Shown here piece after piece: positions 8,503 through 17,645 of a DNA stretch of 64,000 bases. The translations under genes were made by a program, and so were the position numbers. How positions within the stretch are numbered: the first letter of the stretch is position 1; every line of letters begins with the position of its first letter. The notes beneath the pieces were generated by a model. That model was given only the letters and a program-made list of their open reading frames with translations, searched no databases and was not told the DNA's origin. Origin of the DNA: Burkholderia sp. BCC0322 (GTDB taxonomy: Bacteria > Pseudomonadota > Gammaproteobacteria > Burkholderiales > Burkholderiaceae); NCBI RefSeq assembly GCF_902833045.1, contig NZ_CADFDU010000003.1, forward strand, positions 186,001 through 250,000, in the 5' to 3' direction.

Positions 8503-9021
8503 ATGCAGAACGTGGAATCGAACCCCGCCCCGAAAGATCGGGGAGACGAGCCAGCGAAGGGCCCGGCGGCGCACCGCATACCCGATGCGGCGCGCGGGCG
8601 CCCGTTGACGCCCGAAATGATTGCCGCAAAGACGCCGACCGGCCTGCCGCCGATCGAGCGCGGCACGCATGCGCCCGACAGCGACGACCCCGTGCGGCGA
8701 GCGGCCGCCCGGATCGCGACGCTCGACAACGCGAGCATGGCGATGACCGACAACACGGTCGATGTCGACGGCAAGGGCATGGAGGCGGCCGTGGGCGCGT
8801 CGAAATGGCACGACAACGTGATTCATTCGAACGCGTCGCTCGACGAAGCGGTCGACACGCCCGACGAAGGGCTCGGCGGGATCGAGAGCCGTCCGTCCGG
8901 CAACCTGCCGCAGATCGCGACGCGGCCGGGCTGGCACGTGCGTCATGTCGGCGCTGTCGACGTCGAGCACGGCGACGGCGCGCGCCCCGAGCATGTGATC
9001 GTCCTGGAGCGGCACAACTGA
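8503..9021 (+). CDS. Hypothetical protein, probably DUF3005
   Basis: A 172-residue soluble protein that follows GAGGAGG and an ATG at 8503. The first 80 residues are Pro/Ala-rich and probably disordered. The second half is more conserved in character: NTVDVDGKGMEAAVGAS, a WHDNVIHSNASLDEAV segment, GLGGIESRPSG and WHVRHVGAVDVEH. These match my recollection of DUF3005, a Burkholderia-restricted family, but I could not check it. No signal peptide or membrane segment is present. Function unknown. Confidence 0.6.
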   Translation: MQNVESNPAPKDRGDEPAKGPAAHRIPDAARGRPLTPEMIAAKTPTGLPPIERGTHAPDSDDPVRRAAARIATLDNASMAMTDNTVDVDGKGMEAAVGASKWHDNVIHSNASLDEAVDTPDEGLGGIESRPSGNLPQIATRPGWHVRHVGAVDVEHGDGARPEHVIVLERHN

Positions 9022-9085
9022 CCGCGCGGCGACAAGGTGCGGCAGGCGGCACGATCGCGCCGGCCGCCACGACCGTCAGCGATCC

Positions 9086-9850
9086 TTATTGCGGACCGAG
9101 TTCCTGCGCGGACGTATCGGCGTCGTTGCCCTGCGCAACCAGCACGTGGATATCGTTCGGCGTCACGTCGCCGACTCCGCCCGACGGGATCGTCAGCAGC
9201 AGCCAGTCGGCGTTGTTGTTGATGGTGACCGGCGCGGTCTTGAGGATCGGCGTCTTGCTGCCGGCCGTCGTGACGATCACCTGGTAGCTGCCGCCGTTCA
9301 GGTAGATCGAATCCTGCGCCGATGCCGGCACCGCGTTCTGGTAGGCCGCGCCCGCGAGCGTCGGGCTTTGCGTCGTGATGTCGGTGCCGGGCGGGACGAT
9401 GTACATGTCGACGTTCTGCGCGTTCGGCGACGCGTTGAAGCTGCGCACGCGCGCCTTGTCCGACAGCAGGCCCTTGTCGTACGGATCGTCGATCACGGAA
9501 ATCAGCGACGTCGTGCTCGGCAGTGCGATCGTCGTGTAGTGATGGCCGTTTGCCGCGCTGAACGATTGCGCGGCGATGGTCGTCGTCGTGCCCGAGACGT
9601 CATAGCTGGCGTTCTGCGTACCCGAGTCGACGTCGTGATAGCGCGTCACGCCCTTGTACGCGATACCGCCCTGGTCGAGCTTTGCGTTCAGGTAGTAATC
9701 GAGGTTCGGTCCGGCCGGCACCGCGTTGATGAAGCGCGCCTGCGGCTTCGAGATGCCGAGTTCGGTGCCGACGTCGTTGCCGTCGCCGCCACATGCCGCG
9801 AGCACGGAAACGACCGAGCACAGGGCGACCAGCGTTCGTATTGATTTCAT
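9086..9850 (-). CDS. DUF4397-domain lipoprotein
   Basis: A 254-residue exported lipoprotein. The signal MKSIRTLVALCSVVSVLAAC gives a lipobox with Cys20, followed by GGDGNDVG. The rest consists of two beta-rich repeats of the DUF4397 type: QARFINAVPAGPNLDYYLN near residue 36 and ARVRSFNASPNAQNVDMYIV near residue 133. Each starts with the R-x-x-N-A/x-P-x-A signature of the family. DUF4397 proteins are cell-surface or periplasmic and of unknown role. It faces the DUF3005 gene convergently; 294 bases without a gene lie upstream, in which I see nothing specific. Confidence 0.82.
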   Translation of the reverse strand: MKSIRTLVALCSVVSVLAACGGDGNDVGTELGISKPQARFINAVPAGPNLDYYLNAKLDQGGIAYKGVTRYHDVDSGTQNASYDVSGTTTTIAAQSFSAANGHHYTTIALPSTTSLISVIDDPYDKGLLSDKARVRSFNASPNAQNVDMYIVPPGTDITTQSPTLAGAAYQNAVPASAQDSIYLNGGSYQVIVTTAGSKTPILKTAPVTINNNADWLLLTIPSGGVGDVTPNDIHVLVAQGNDADTSAQELGPQ

Positions 9851-10144
9851 GTTGTCCTCTCGTTCAGGGAACCTGCTTGCGATGCGGGATCGCCGCGCGA
9901 AGGGTCGCGCGGTGCGCAGCGCCGGTTGTGGGAAGGATGCTGCCCGCCGGATCGGCGGGCGCGTGGATGACGCAAGCGATGTGCCTGCGTGGCGAATGGC
10001 GGCGGGAGCGAGCCGGGAAGCGGCGGCGGGACGCGCGCACGCGCCGCAGGGGCAGCGTGCGCGGGGCGGGACAGGTCGTGTGGGGCGGGCCGCGCGATCG
10101 GCGCGGTTGTAAAAATGACCGCGTCGCGCGCGGGACGGGCTGTG

Positions 10145-11452
10145 TCAGCGGTTCACGAGCCGGGCCGGATAGGCGAGCGCGAAGGCGCAGCCGATCACCA
10201 TGCACGCGGCGAAACCGTACAGCCCCGCGCTTTGCGAATGGAACGTGTCGCGCAGCCAACCGATGAAGTAGGTGCTGCCGAACCCGCCGAGGTTGGCGAT
10301 CGAGCACGCGAACGCGATCCCGCCGGCGGCGGCCGGGCCCTTCAGGAAAGTCGACGGCAACGCCCAGACGACCGGCATCGCGGCGGCCGCTCCCGCGTTG
10401 ATCAGCGAGAACAGCAGCACCGTCCCGAACGTGCCGTGCGACGACGATGCCGCAATTGCCAGCGCGACGGCCGACACCATGAACGGCACGACGATATGCC
10501 AGCGGCGTTCGCGCGCGCGGTCGGAACTTGCGCCGCAATACAGCGTGGCGAGCACGGCCGCGGCATTCGGGATCACCATCAGCCAGCCGATGTGATATGC
10601 ATCCTTCACGCCCGTGTCGCGCAGGATCGTCGGCAGCCAGAAGCTCACCGCATAGAGGCCGAGCAGCACGCACAGGTCGATCAGGCCGAGCGCCCATACC
10701 TTCGGATCGGAGAACGCCTTGCCGAGCGCATGGCTCTTGTTGCCGGACGGATCGGCGTCGAGGTTCGCGCGCAACGCGTGCTTCTCGTCGGCAGTCAGCC
10801 ACCGCGCGGATTCGATGTTGTTGGGCAGCCAGCGCAGCACGGCGAAGCCGAGCAGCACCGACGGCAGCGCTTCGAGCAGAAACAGCCACTGCCAGCCGCC
10901 GAGCCCGTGCGCGCCGTCGAACGCGCGCATGATCCAGCCGGAGATCGGGCTGCCGATCATGCTCGACAGCGGCAGTCCAACCATGAACAGCGCGACGATC
11001 CGCGCGCGACGCGCATCGGGATACCACTGCGTCAGGTACAGCAGCACGCCGGGCAGGAAGCCGGCCTCGGCCGCGCCGAGCAGGAAACGCACGATGTAGA
11101 ACTGCATCGGCGTGTGCACGAACATCGTCGCCCCCGACAGCAGGCCCCACGTGATCATGATCCGCGCGATCCACAGCTTCGCGCCGACGCGTTGCAGCAC
11201 CAGGTTGCTCGGGACTTCGAACAGGATGTAGCCGGCGAAGAACAGGCCGGCGCCGAGCCCGTACACGGTATCGCTGAACTTCAGCGCGTCGAGCATCTGG
11301 AGTTTCGCGAGCCCGATGTTGATGCGGTCGAGATAGGCCGCGAAGTAGCACAGGCAGAAGAGGGTAATCAGGCGCAGCGTGACCTTGCGGTAGAGATTGC
11401 CGTGCAGCGCGTCGTCGGGGGAAACGGCGGCGCTCGGGTGTGCGGTAGACAT
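10145..11452 (-). CDS. nicT: MFS transporter, ACS family, probable nicotinate carrier
   Basis: A 435-residue, 12-helix carrier of the anion:cation symporter (phthalate permease) family. MSTAHPSAAVSPDD at 11452 is the right start; the frame upstream is not protein-like. The helix 1 segment FCLCYFAAYLDRINIGLAKL and the helix 4-5 region RFLLGAAEAGFLPGVLLYL are family signatures. Pseudomonas putida NicT, which transports 6-hydroxynicotinate, belongs to this family, and here the gene opens the nicotinate degradation cluster, divergent from nicR. A GTGTAC-centred element about 100 bases upstream (11554-11566) matches those before nicR, nicC and nicE, so NicR control is likely. Transported ligand (nicotinate or 6-hydroxynicotinate) is inferred from context. 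Confidence 0.8.
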   Translation of the reverse strand: MSTAHPSAAVSPDDALHGNLYRKVTLRLITLFCLCYFAAYLDRINIGLAKLQMLDALKFSDTVYGLGAGLFFAGYILFEVPSNLVLQRVGAKLWIARIMITWGLLSGATMFVHTPMQFYIVRFLLGAAEAGFLPGVLLYLTQWYPDARRARIVALFMVGLPLSSMIGSPISGWIMRAFDGAHGLGGWQWLFLLEALPSVLLGFAVLRWLPNNIESARWLTADEKHALRANLDADPSGNKSHALGKAFSDPKVWALGLIDLCVLLGLYAVSFWLPTILRDTGVKDAYHIGWLMVIPNAAAVLATLYCGASSDRARERRWHIVVPFMVSAVALAIAASSSHGTFGTVLLFSLINAGAAAAMPVVWALPSTFLKGPAAAGGIAFACSIANLGGFGSTYFIGWLRDTFHSQSAGLYGFAACMVIGCAFALAYPARLVNR

Positions 11453-11553
11453 GGGATTGCCCCTGTTCGAAGGTGACGGATGAATGGGTGGCCGATCGAC
11501 GCGAGCGGACGTTCCGCTGCGCACTGGAGTCTGTATATCACGGCAATTAAATA

Positions 11554-11566
11554 GCGTACACACTAG
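11554..11566 (-). promoter_or_regulatory. Candidate NicR operator upstream of nicT
   Basis: On the minus strand this reads CTAGTGTGTACGC. It shares AGTGTGTAC with the elements before nicE (18469-18483) and nicC (18613-18627), and GTGTAC with that before nicR. The sites occur only in the divergent promoter gaps of the cluster, as expected for a MarR-type repressor site. The link to NicR is inferred. Confidence 0.5.
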
Positions 11567-11930
11567 AAAATACCGAATCGAACAGGCACGGTTCCGGCCA
11601 CATGAAGGTAAGCATTCGTGTGAGAAAACCCGTATGTTTGACGAGGTTTTTAATGGGGTTTCATGCATTTTGAAGGAGGGCGGCGGGATGAATCGGCATG
11701 CACATGATTCGTGCGCATGCACTTGAAAGTGAAGTGTGTGCACGAAAGTTTGCCGATACACGCAAGCACGTGCGCGGCAGCAGGTTCGAACGTGCATCGC
11801 TTGCCGTCTCGGCGACGTTCCCGGCGGACGAAGCGCAGTTGTCAGGCGATCGTCAGGCGCGCCGCGCGCCGGGTGCCGCGCATGCTGATGCACCGCAATG
11901 AAGCGGCAACCCGGCTCCGGGTCGAGCCGA

Positions 11931-11948
11931 ATTGAGGGTGTACACTGC
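11931..11948 (+). promoter_or_regulatory. Candidate NicR operator upstream of nicR
   Basis: The core GGTGTACACTG contains the perfect palindrome GTGTACAC and lies about 40 bases ahead of the nicR start, in a position to give autoregulation. The preceding ATTGAG matches the sequence ahead of the nicC element (TTGAGTGTGTACGCT). Confidence 0.5.
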
Positions 11949-11986
11949 TTGTCTTTCACTGACTTGCGGCACGAGCCTTTACTTTC

Positions 11987-12433
11987 ATGGCGTCTTCCAA
12001 GGATTCCTACGACTTTCACGACCAGGTCGGGCACCTGCTGCGCCGCGCGTATCAGCGGCACGTGTCGATCTTCCAGGAAGCGATTCCCGATTCGGATCTC
12101 ACGGCCGCGCAGTTCGTCACGCTGTGTGCGGTCAAGGAGCGCCAGGCGTGCTCGCTGAACGACATCGTCAAGGCGACCGCGATCGACCAGGCGACGATCC
12201 GCGGCGTGGTCGATCGACTGAAGGCGCGCGCGCTGATCGAGGTGCTGCCCGATCCGAACGACGGCCGCAAGCTGATCGTGCGCGCCACCGCGACCGGCCT
12301 CGCGCTGATCGACCGCACGGTGCCGTTCGCGCGGCAGGTGACGGAGCGCACGTATGGCGCGCTCAATCCGGGCGAGCGGGTCGCGTTGCAGTTTCTGCTG
12401 CGCAAGATGATGGAAGAAGACGGCGACGCGTGA
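11987..12433 (+). CDS. nicR: MarR-family regulator of nicotinate degradation
   Basis: A 148-residue MarR protein. It has the family layout: dimer helix (FHDQVGHLLRRAYQRHVSIF), then the winged helix-turn-helix with QACSLNDIVKATAIDQATIR and VDRLKARALIEVLPDPNDGR (the wing with the D-x-R motif at about residues 95-99), then C-terminal helices. P. putida NicR is a MarR repressor that releases the nicCDEFTP genes in the presence of 6-hydroxynicotinate; its position between nicT and the catabolic genes supports the same role. It starts 534 bases from nicT in divergent orientation and converges on the molybdenum subunit gene. Confidence 0.82.
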   Translation: MASSKDSYDFHDQVGHLLRRAYQRHVSIFQEAIPDSDLTAAQFVTLCAVKERQACSLNDIVKATAIDQATIRGVVDRLKARALIEVLPDPNDGRKLIVRATATGLALIDRTVPFARQVTERTYGALNPGERVALQFLLRKMMEEDGDA

Positions 12434-12520
12434 TGCGCGCCGCTCGCGGGGCGGTAGTCGTGCCCGCCTGGTCAGCCCGTTTGTCGGCCGGCTTTGATCC
12501 CGCGATGAAGCTGGCAGCGC

Positions 12521-14806
12521 TCAAGCCGCGCCGGTTGCGCTCTGCTCACCGGCTGCGTCGACCGTCATCAACCGGCCTGCGTCGCGCAACGCGGCCCGGA
12601 CCGTCTCCGGCGTAAACGGCGGCGCATAGAACCGCACGCCGGTCGCATCGAACAACGCGTTCGCGACGGCGGCAGGGCCCGGCACCGACGCCGACTCTCC
12701 CGCGCCGAGCGGCGGCTCGCCTTGCCTCGGCATCAGCACGACATCGATGTCCGGTACTTCCGCGAAGGTCAGGATCGGATAGCTCGCCCATTCGCGCGAC
12801 GCGACCTTGCCGTCGGCGAAGCGCACGCGCTCCTTCAGCGTGCGGCTCAATACCTGGATCACGTTGCCGTGGATCTGGTGGCGCACGCCGTCGGGGTTGA
12901 TCATCGTGCCCGTGTCCTGGCCGACCGTCACGCGTTCGATGCGGATCTCGCCCGACACGCGATCGACGCTCAGGTCGACGATCCACGCCGACCACGCCGC
13001 GCCGAAGCCGGGGAAGCGGCTGTGCACGTAGCGCGCATAGGCGATCCCGCGGCCGCGCACGAGCCGCGAGGGAGCGGGTTCATGCGGCGTGCGCCGCACG
13101 CGCGGCGTCCAGCCCGCGCGCTCGGCCACCGCCTGCAGCAGTTCGGACGCGCGCGTGTCCTGCAGATGGCGCAGCCGGAATGCAAGCGGGTCGACGCCGG
13201 TCAGCGCCGCGCATTCGTCGACGAACGCATCGTGCGCGAACGAGTTCGGCAACGCCGACACGCCGCGCAGCCACGACGCGCGCACGAGCGGTGCGAGATC
13301 CTCGCAGACGAAGCGGCGATGCGGGCTCGCGTAAGGCGACACGGCCGTGCGGTCGCCCATCTCGAACACGCGCGGCTCGGGCGCGATCGTGCCGGCCAGC
13401 AGCGCCGCGAGCAGCGGCGCGTCGTTCGACGGGTAGCGCGTCGAGAAATCGTAGCCGAGCAGGCGGCCGTCACGCGTGACGGTGCCGGTCACCTGCATCA
13501 GCTGGCCCGTGCCTTTCGGTTCCCACAGATGTTCGTCCGCGCGCGACAACTGCACGCGCACCGGGCGGCCGACCGCGCGCGACAGTAGCAGCGCGTCGCC
13601 GCACACGTCGTCCGCGCCGTTGCGGCCGTAGCAGCCGGCCGCTTCCATCCGCACCACGTCGAAATCGGCTTCGTCGCGCGCGACGAGCGTCGCGAGGTCG
13701 TAGCGCAGCGATACGGGATTCTGCGTGCCGGACCACACGGTGATGCGGCCGTCGCCCGGTTCGCGGTAGTCGGCGAGCGCGCATGACGGGCCGATCGAGC
13801 CGTGCATCTGGAACGGCCACGCATAGGTGCGCGACAGCGTGATCGTGTCGGGCTGCGTACGCGCGGCGTCGACATCGCCTTCGTCGAGCAGCACGCGGCG
13901 TTTGGCCGGCGCGGCGGCGATCGCGGCGGCCGGTTCGTCGAGCGACGGCAGTGCGGGGAGCGGCCGCCACGTCACGCGCAACTGGCGCGCCGCACGGATC
14001 GCGTGTTCCTCGCGTTCGGCCACCACACCGACGAAATCGCCGATCGCAACGACGGCCACGAGCCCCGGCACGTCGGCCACCGACGCGTGGTCGACGTCGA
14101 CGAGCGAGGCGCCGACGAATGCGCCGCTGTCGTGACCTGCATACGGCGGTCGCACGACACGACCGTGCAGCATGCCGGGCACGCGCATGTCGTGCACGAA
14201 CGTGAGCTGGCCGGTTGCCTTCGCGGGCAGGTCGACGCGCGGCGACGACCTGCCGACGATCCGGTATTGGGTGGGGTCCTTCGTGCGGGTGTTCAGGTCC
14301 AGCGTCAGCGCGATCCGGTGCGCGGCGACGAGCGTGGCGAACGTGGCCGTTTGTCCGTTCGCCGAGATCGTCGCATCGTCGATTTGCAGTTGCGCCGCGT
14401 CGACGTCGAACCGTTCGGCGGCAAGCGCCAGCAGCGCGTGGCGCGCCTGCGCGGCCGCACAGCGTAGCGGCGTCGCGGAAATCTGGATCGTCGCGCTCGC
14501 GATGGTCGGGCCCTGGTTCGGTGTCGCGGCCGTGTCGCCGAGCACCATCGTCACGCGCGCGGCCGGCACATCGAGTTCCTCGGCGACGATCTGCGCGAGC
14601 GACGTGCGGATGCCGGTACCGAGATCGACGTGGCCGTTGAACGCGAGGATGCGGCCGTCGTCGAGAATCGCGACGAACACTTCCGGCAGCGCCGGCACGT
14701 AGGACGACAGGCTGCCCGGCTGGCCGGGCGCCGGCTTGACGGGCGGCGCGGGCGGCCGGATCACGGTCAGGCAGCCGTTGCGCGCGAGCAGTTCGGAGCG
14801 GTTCAC
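12521..14806 (-). CDS. nicB: Nicotinate dehydrogenase, molybdopterin-binding subunit (NicB N-terminal half equivalent)
   Basis: A 761-residue protein of the xanthine dehydrogenase/isoquinoline oxidoreductase family. Cofactor-binding segments are all visible: NGHVDLGTGIRTSLAQIVAEEL near residue 57, NQGPTIASATIQIS, the central NGADDVCGDA and RGVSALPNSFAHDAFVDE, and the C-terminal PPLGAGESASVPGPAAVANA, whose Glu704 is the family's catalytic base. With NicA it would hydroxylate nicotinate at C6. In P. putida NicB this domain is fused to three cytochrome c domains; here it stops after the molybdenum domain, and the cytochromes are encoded at 20518-22932. It is the last gene of the nicE-nicD-nicX-nicF operon, 222 bases after nicF, so it could also have its own promoter. 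Confidence 0.82.
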   Translation of the reverse strand: MNRSELLARNGCLTVIRPPAPPVKPAPGQPGSLSSYVPALPEVFVAILDDGRILAFNGHVDLGTGIRTSLAQIVAEELDVPAARVTMVLGDTAATPNQGPTIASATIQISATPLRCAAAQARHALLALAAERFDVDAAQLQIDDATISANGQTATFATLVAAHRIALTLDLNTRTKDPTQYRIVGRSSPRVDLPAKATGQLTFVHDMRVPGMLHGRVVRPPYAGHDSGAFVGASLVDVDHASVADVPGLVAVVAIGDFVGVVAEREEHAIRAARQLRVTWRPLPALPSLDEPAAAIAAAPAKRRVLLDEGDVDAARTQPDTITLSRTYAWPFQMHGSIGPSCALADYREPGDGRITVWSGTQNPVSLRYDLATLVARDEADFDVVRMEAAGCYGRNGADDVCGDALLLSRAVGRPVRVQLSRADEHLWEPKGTGQLMQVTGTVTRDGRLLGYDFSTRYPSNDAPLLAALLAGTIAPEPRVFEMGDRTAVSPYASPHRRFVCEDLAPLVRASWLRGVSALPNSFAHDAFVDECAALTGVDPLAFRLRHLQDTRASELLQAVAERAGWTPRVRRTPHEPAPSRLVRGRGIAYARYVHSRFPGFGAAWSAWIVDLSVDRVSGEIRIERVTVGQDTGTMINPDGVRHQIHGNVIQVLSRTLKERVRFADGKVASREWASYPILTFAEVPDIDVVLMPRQGEPPLGAGESASVPGPAAVANALFDATGVRFYAPPFTPETVRAALRDAGRLMTVDAAGEQSATGAA

Positions 14807-15028
14807 GGATGACGGGTCCTGTCGAGGGAGAGGCGGCGCGCGGCCGGATGCAGCGTATGCGGGGCGAGGCGGCCGGCGGCCCGGGCGTCCTGTTCGCGGG
14901 GTGTGTCGAGGGCAATGACGGTGACCGTCGCGAGCTCGCGCGTGCTCAACAATCTAGGCCGCCAAAAGCGCAGCGTCAATCGGGCGGGCGCCCGCCGGCC
15001 AGTCACGCCGCCGGCCTGCCGCGACGGT

Positions 15029-15682
15029 TCATCGTGTGCGCGCCTGCGCCGCATCGATCGCCGCGATCGCATCGTCGAGCGGCATGACCGCCGCGTATTT
15101 CTGTTGCATGTCGAACAGGTTCGCGTCGTGCGGCGCGATCGCGCGATCCCCGACGCAATCGGCGAGCACGAGCGGGCGGAACCCGTGCGACATCGCGTCG
15201 ACCACGCTCGCGCGCACGCAGCCGCTCGTCACGGCGCCCGCGACGAGCAGCGTCTGCACCGCCCGTTGCGCGAGCCACGGCGCCAGTTGCGTGCCGAAGA
15301 ATGCCGACGGCACGGTCTTGCGCACGACGAGTTCGCCTGGTGCGGGCGTGAGCTCCGGCACGATCGCGCTGTTCGGATGGTGTTCGGTCAGCGTCGCCAT
15401 GCCGGGCACCTTCAGCGAGAACACGTTGTCGTCGCTGCCGTCGTCCGCATACACGATGCGGCTGTGCGCGACGGGCCAGCCGCGTTCGCGCGCGAGCGTG
15501 AGCGCACGCGTCGTGCGCGCGATCGCCGGTGCGATGTTGCCGCCGCCGAACGTGGCGGGATCGGCGAAGCCGACCACGAAGTCGACGATCAGCAGGCCGA
15601 TGTTGCCGTGCGGCGGCAGCGGCGTGCCGAAACCCTGCTGGCGATAGATGTTCGCTTCGGCGTGGCGGGAAAGATCGTTCAT
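15029..15682 (-). CDS. nicF: Maleamate amidohydrolase
   Basis: A 217-residue isochorismatase-fold hydrolase. The catalytic triad of the fold is present: Asp34 in GLLIVDF, Lys122 in VVRKTVPSAFFG and Cys155 in AGAVTSGCVRAS, with the cis-peptide region just before the cysteine. NicF converts maleamate to maleate and ammonia, the step between NicD and NicE. It starts 19 bases after the nicX stop, on the same transcript. Length agrees with P. putida NicF (about 210 residues). A general isochorismatase function is possible from sequence alone, but the context is decisive. Confidence 0.88.
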   Translation of the reverse strand: MNDLSRHAEANIYRQQGFGTPLPPHGNIGLLIVDFVVGFADPATFGGGNIAPAIARTTRALTLARERGWPVAHSRIVYADDGSDDNVFSLKVPGMATLTEHHPNSAIVPELTPAPGELVVRKTVPSAFFGTQLAPWLAQRAVQTLLVAGAVTSGCVRASVVDAMSHGFRPLVLADCVGDRAIAPHDANLFDMQQKYAAVMPLDDAIAAIDAAQARTR

Positions 15683-15701
15683 GGTGTCGGGTGCTCGTGG
15701 G

Positions 15702-16742
15702 TCACGCGGGTTGATCGGTCACGCGGCCGTCGCGCACGACGGTTTCACCGTCGAGTTCGACCGTGCAGCGGCGCAGCGGGATGTCGATGTGGCAGGTGGT
15801 CGTGCGGTTGCCGCCGCCTTCGTTGTTCGGGCCGAGCGAGAACAGGAAGTTGCCCTCGAAGGCGCGTGCGTCCATCCCGATCGTCGCTTCCCGGTCGTAC
15901 AGCCCGAGCGTCGACCAGCGCGCCCGCGGCTGCAGCCCCCAGCCGACATGCGAGATCGCATAGCCTTCGGGGTCGGCGAAGGTCTCCATGTAGTCGCGCA
16001 GCAGGTCGGCGTCGACGCCGCCTTCGATGCGCGTTGCATAGCCGCCTTCGACGGTCAGTACGATCGGTTCGCTCACGTAGCGCTTCTGCGGCAACAGGAT
16101 GTCGCCGCGATCGATCACGATCGTGCCGCGCGCGGTGCGGTCGTTCGGGTAGGTCAGCGCGAAGCCGCTCGGCCAGTGGTCCCAGCGGCCCGGCGCGTCG
16201 ACGAAGCCGTATTCGGCCGTCGGCGGGAACTCGCCGAGCGGACACACGAGCGCGGTGCCGGCCGCCGACGTCACGCGCATCTCGCGGGCGGCGGCGATCC
16301 GTTTCGCTGCGGCGAGCACGCGCGTGCGGTCGGCGAGCGTCGGCACCATCCGCACGAGCACTTCGGGCGGCTCGACCGCGAGCAGGATTTTCGTGCCGGA
16401 CTTCAGGATGTCGTGCTGCTCGGGCGAGAACAGCAGCGTCATCAGGTCGAGCACGAGGTCGCTCTCGCGCAGCGCGGCGATCGCGGCCTTGTTGCCCGTC
16501 AGCGGCGTCGTGCCGAGATACGCAAGCGGGTCGCGGCTGAACGCCTTGTCGCCGTTCACGGGCGGCAGGTCGAGCCGGTTGACGATCGCGCCCATCGTTT
16601 GCGTCGCGATCAGTGCGCACGACAGTGTTTGCGGGTGAGTGGCCGCGCTCGTCAGGATCGTGACGGTCTGGCCCGGTTCGAGGCGTGACAGCGCGAGCAC
16701 CTGCTTCCACGCGTCGATCAGTTGGGTATCGCTGACTGGCAT
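15702..16742 (-). CDS. nicX: 2,5-dihydroxypyridine 5,6-dioxygenase
   Basis: A 346-residue protein, the same length as P. putida NicX (350), of the leucyl-aminopeptidase-like (M29-type fold) dioxygenases. The iron ligands of NicX (two His and an Asp) correspond to the His in ISHVGWGLQP and to His and Asp in TTCHIDIPL. The enzyme opens the pyridine ring of 2,5-dihydroxypyridine with oxygen to N-formylmaleamate. The start at 16742 (MPVSDTQLIDAWKQVLALSR) matches the family beginning; the much longer open frame upstream overlaps nicD and is not used. Gaps of 47 bases to nicD and 19 to nicF indicate one operon. Confidence 0.9.
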   Translation of the reverse strand: MPVSDTQLIDAWKQVLALSRLEPGQTVTILTSAATHPQTLSCALIATQTMGAIVNRLDLPPVNGDKAFSRDPLAYLGTTPLTGNKAAIAALRESDLVLDLMTLLFSPEQHDILKSGTKILLAVEPPEVLVRMVPTLADRTRVLAAAKRIAAAREMRVTSAAGTALVCPLGEFPPTAEYGFVDAPGRWDHWPSGFALTYPNDRTARGTIVIDRGDILLPQKRYVSEPIVLTVEGGYATRIEGGVDADLLRDYMETFADPEGYAISHVGWGLQPRARWSTLGLYDREATIGMDARAFEGNFLFSLGPNNEGGGNRTTTCHIDIPLRRCTVELDGETVVRDGRVTDQPA

Positions 16743-16789
16743 CGTCGGCTCCGGTAAAGGCGTGAAGGAAAGGGGCGGGCGCCGCGCGA

Positions 16790-17620
16790 TCAGGCCGCGA
16801 GCGGCGCGCCAAGGAAGTCGCCGAATGCCGCGTAGAAGCCCGGTGCGTTGTCCCAGGGAATCATGTGGCCGGCGTCGGGCACGCGCACGTGCCGCATCGA
16901 CGGCGTCGCGCGCTGCAGTTCGGCGACGTCGTCGTCGCGCACCACGTCGCCGCGTTCGGCCGTGATCAGCAGCGACGGCACGGCCAGCTGTGCGGCGTCC
17001 GCGTGGAAATCGTCGGTATGAAAGCCTTCGTACGTCGCGCGCACCGCGCGCTCGTCGCAGGTATGCAGCCATTCGGCGCGCAGCTGCAGTTCGGCGTCGG
17101 TCCAGGTCGGGCAGAACGCGCGCATGCCTTCGGCGTCGGTGCCGGCGCGCGCGAGCGCCATCGAGTCGATGTACCACGGCAGCTTGCCCGGGTAGTCGCG
17201 ACGGTTCGGGCCCGACACGGGCGGATCGACGAGCACGACCGATTCGAGCCCGCGGATAGCGCGCCGCGCCGCGCGCGCGGCGATCCGCGCGCCCATCGAA
17301 TGGCCGACGAGGCTCGTGCGCGGCAGGCCGAGCGCGGCGACGAGTGCCGCGATGTCGTCGGCCTGCGCATCGAGGCTGTAGTCGAGCGATGGCGACGCGT
17401 CGGACAGCCCGCGGCCGCGCACGTCGACCACGTAGGTATCGAACGCCGCGCCGAATACCTCGCCGACGAAACCCCACGTGATCGCGGGGCTCGTGATGCC
17501 GGGAATCAGCACGATTGCCGGGCGCGACGCGCGCGCGCCGGTCGCGCCGCCGTAGCGCAGGTAGTGCTGGCGGATGCCGTTCGCGCGAACATTCGCGCCG
17601 TACAGGAAAGTCGAGGGCAT
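16790..17620 (-). CDS. nicD: N-formylmaleamate deformylase
   Basis: A 276-residue alpha/beta hydrolase. The nucleophile elbow is GHSMG with Ser108; the acid is Asp132 in VLVDPP and the base His252 in DAGHMIPW, matching the Ser-Asp-His triad of P. putida NicD. The oxyanion region VLIPGITSPAITWG is also present. It removes formate from N-formylmaleamate to give maleamate. It lies between nicE (25 bases upstream) and nicX (47 bases downstream) in a single transcript. Confidence 0.9.
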   Translation of the reverse strand: MPSTFLYGANVRANGIRQHYLRYGGATGARASRPAIVLIPGITSPAITWGFVGEVFGAAFDTYVVDVRGRGLSDASPSLDYSLDAQADDIAALVAALGLPRTSLVGHSMGARIAARAARRAIRGLESVVLVDPPVSGPNRRDYPGKLPWYIDSMALARAGTDAEGMRAFCPTWTDAELQLRAEWLHTCDERAVRATYEGFHTDDFHADAAQLAVPSLLITAERGDVVRDDDVAELQRATPSMRHVRVPDAGHMIPWDNAPGFYAAFGDFLGAPLAA

Positions 17621-17645
17621 GTGGGCTCCGTCGAAAGTGGGGCGC

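Larger units (their letters stand above)
11453..11986. other. Divergent nicT-nicR regulatory region
   Basis: This 534-base gap is clearly less GC-rich than its surroundings, mainly at 11535-11680, as expected for promoters. It holds the two GTGTAC elements listed separately. A 12-codon frame (11688-11726) with a GGAGG site eight bases ahead, encoding MNRHAHDSCACT, might be a leader peptide. An inverted repeat TTCGTGC/GCACGAA (11708-11714 and 11740-11746) flanks its end. No larger coding frame is convincing. Confidence 0.5.

Noticed and set aside
10145-12061. Extension of the nicT frame to a 638-residue protein
   Set aside because: The upstream 203 codons lack the third-position bias and family similarity; the ATG at 11452 gives the normal ACS-family N-terminus.
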